Below, one piece after another: positions 41,862 to 43,224 of a stretch of 43,224 bases of DNA. The stretch is taken from positions 1 to 43,224 of the forward strand of contig CALLPK010000012.1 of the NCBI GenBank assembly GCA_938015415.1, in the 5' to 3' direction. The translations under genes were made by a program, and so were the position numbers. Below the pieces are notes generated by a model, which did no database searches, was not told the origin of the DNA, and worked only from the letters and a program-made list of their open reading frames with translations. This DNA comes from an uncultured Saprospiraceae bacterium (GTDB taxonomy: Bacteria > Bacteroidota > Bacteroidia > Chitinophagales > Saprospiraceae). Every line of letters begins with the position of its first letter. Positions within the stretch are counted from its first letter, which is position 1.

Positions 41862-41950
41862 GTACGTCCGCTCGTTTGGACGTCCTCGTCCAGATATCCA
41901 GATACGCTTCTTTATACTTCTATTCCTGTCTTAAAAAAAGTAATGTTAAA

Positions 41951-42862
41951 TTACTGACCTTCCGTCCCCTTTACCCAACTCACCAATTCCTCCACGTCTA
42001 CAATCGACCAGCTGTGAGGGTGCCGATCGCCATTGCTTCGGTACCCTTTATTTTCTGTTTCGATTAATTCAAATTTTGTCCATTTTGCTTTTTCAAGGTT
42101 CTTGGCAATTTGTTGAATCACGTAAGCATTGGTGTTTTCAAAATCAGTTTGTCTATTTTGCTGCCACCATAAACTATCTGGTTCCGTATAAAACCTGAGG
42201 TTGATTTCTTTAAGATATGGAACACTATTTTTACCTGCTCGTAATGTGAAAGGGGAGACTTTTTGAATATTTTCTACAAGTGAATCTCTGCCAAATTCTT
42301 CTGTAAAATAATCTATAATAAACCTGGGCTCAGCAAGTCGTTCTTCGTCGAAATCTGAATTTAAAAAATCCTTGGTGGCACTTTCGTAGAGTGCAAATAA
42401 ATCTATCGGCGAATCAACCATAAATATGCCTTTGGGTGCAATTAGATTTTTGTTTTGTATTAAGTAATCACCGAGTGTCAATGCTACATTTCCTCCGATG
42501 GACATACCTCCAATAAATACATTATCGTGATTCAAATTATGACTCAGGAAGATAGAATTTAATTCTTTTGACAATCGTTCAGTTTGGATTTTATCAATCC
42601 ATAAATGGCGATTAAAATTTACTAATAATACCGAAATGTCATGCTCCGTTGCAATGGGCAAAATATCGAAATCTTCTTTAATTTCTTTCGCAGTAGCTGC
42701 CCCTCCGGGGAATAATATCATCGTCTTATTTGAGTTTTTGACTTGATGAAGTTCATAGCCTTCGGTTGTAATTACCTCTACCTTACTTACTGGCTTATTG
42801 TTTTGATTACAACCAGTTACTATGATTATTATCCCGATAATTAAAATCATATTTTTCATCAT
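41951..42862 (-). CDS. Alpha/beta-hydrolase-fold lipoprotein
   Basis: A 303-residue lipoprotein (MMKNMILIIGIIIIVTGC, lipobox Cys18). The core has an oxyanion-type FPGGAATAKE early on and the nucleophile elbow GGMSIGGNVALTLGD (G-x-S-x-G). A candidate Asp lies near FMVDSPIDLF, and a late His is in RHPHSWSIVDVEE. Serine esterase or lipase-like activity is plausible, but the substrate cannot be told. The start could be Met1 or Met2; both give the same signal. It faces a convergent neighbour and is divergent from the last partial gene. Confidence 0.82.
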   Translation of the reverse strand: MMKNMILIIGIIIIVTGCNQNNKPVSKVEVITTEGYELHQVKNSNKTMILFPGGAATAKEIKEDFDILPIATEHDISVLLVNFNRHLWIDKIQTERLSKELNSIFLSHNLNHDNVFIGGMSIGGNVALTLGDYLIQNKNLIAPKGIFMVDSPIDLFALYESATKDFLNSDFDEERLAEPRFIIDYFTEEFGRDSLVENIQKVSPFTLRAGKNSVPYLKEINLRFYTEPDSLWWQQNRQTDFENTNAYVIQQIAKNLEKAKWTKFELIETENKGYRSNGDRHPHSWSIVDVEELVSWVKGTEGQ

Positions 42863-43045
42863 AAAAAAGTACTTAAATCATTTACCTTCTTTCCGTTATA
42901 GCTTAGATATTCAATCTACCTAAAGAGAAAGAAAATTTTCTTTTCCCATTCTAAAAAGGGGCTTATTCTGAAAACAAGGAAAACAAATTTTTAAATTAAA
43001 AAAAAATCATAAAGTATTTACAATTAAAGATATACACGTTAGATT

Positions 43046-43060
43046 CTCTGCGCCTCTGCG
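43046..43060. repeat. Short CTCTGCG direct repeat in the 43-kb intergenic gap
   Basis: CTCTGCG occurs twice with one base between, in an otherwise A/T-rich gap. Similar CTCTGCG-rich words are known as dispersed intergenic repeats in other genomes, a memory-based comparison. A small TAGCC-4-GGCTA stem lies at 43090-43103. Confidence 0.35.
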
Positions 43061-43142
43061 CGACAAAACACTTTTTAGAGCAAACTCCATAGCCGTCAGG
43101 CTATTAATTAAACAAACTTACAAAAAACGAGGTTAAGATGGA

Positions 43143-43224
43143 ATGGATATAAAAAATTTTGATTCAAAGAGACTGCTGGCTGAGTTAGAAAAGTGTTTTT
43201 CAGGTCCAGAAACGGAAGAGCTGG
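43143..43224 (+). CDS. Start of an unidentified gene, cut by the right window edge
   Basis: An open frame starts at ATG 43143 (MDIKNFDSKRLLAELEKCFS) and runs 27 residues to the window end without a stop. An ATG four bases earlier is in another frame and stops after four codons, so it is not the start. The residues are hydrophilic and cytoplasmic-looking. Too short to identify. Confidence 0.45.
   Translation, partial: MDIKNFDSKRLLAELEKCFSGPETEEL

Overview
The window looks like the chromosome of a Bacteroidota member, most likely from the Saprospiria (Lewinella/Haliscomenobacter-like) or a neighbouring lineage. The evidence is a PorP/SprF-type type IX secretion protein, a GH16 enzyme with a C-terminal T9SS-type sorting domain, lipoproteins and OmpA proteins with TSP3 repeats typical of the phylum, TAnnTTTG-type -7 promoter elements, and start codons with A/T-rich leaders instead of clear Shine-Dalgarno sites. 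Taxonomy is inferred from gene content only. I saw no rRNA, tRNA or CRISPR array.

Left part (1-11.5 kb): the 3' end of dihydrolipoyl dehydrogenase, then an AT-rich minus-strand two-gene module (AAA ATPase plus RloB-like TOPRIM protein) that resembles a split OLD-type phage-defence system. Housekeeping genes follow: beta-carbonic anhydrase, dnaA, a 586-bp AT-rich gap upstream of dnaA, a NUDIX hydrolase overlapping kdsB, a LysM/double-psi-barrel wall protein and a cystathionine beta-synthase-type enzyme. Next come an Rpn-type PD-(D/E)XK nuclease with a 12-bp tandem repeat and an NlpC/P60 peptidase six bases upstream of it.

Middle part (11.5-26.8 kb): PorP/SprF, then a minus-strand surface cluster (two tandem CotH-type secreted kinases, a TSP3/OmpA outer-membrane protein and a VTC-type polyphosphate polymerase). 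Beyond it lies a tight minus-strand group of ferritin, a 41-residue Cys/Lys-rich microprotein and a two-helix membrane protein, preceded by a single-domain asparaginase-like protein. Then come a pair of M16 proteases (one with HxxEH, one without), a YkuK-type RNase H-fold protein and a YyaL/DUF255 lipoprotein.

Right part (26.8-43.2 kb): a second, unrelated ATPase plus TOPRIM (DUF4276-like) pair starts six bases after yyaL. It is followed by a LEA/YtxH-like repeat protein and an IS1182-like insertion sequence that sits in the predicted loop of a long hairpin built from a GTTGAATC-type intergenic repeat. After that come a large two-domain M16 lipoprotein, the secreted GH16 enzyme, an unknown secreted protein paired with a 988-residue OmpA protein, a small acidic protein, an alpha/beta-hydrolase lipoprotein and the start of one more gene.

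The points most worth a second look are the two different ATPase/TOPRIM pairs within 26 kb, the hairpin repeat family and its IS insertion, the Rpn gene with a possible intragenic ORF, the CotH/VTC surface cluster and the ferritin-linked Cys/Lys microprotein.
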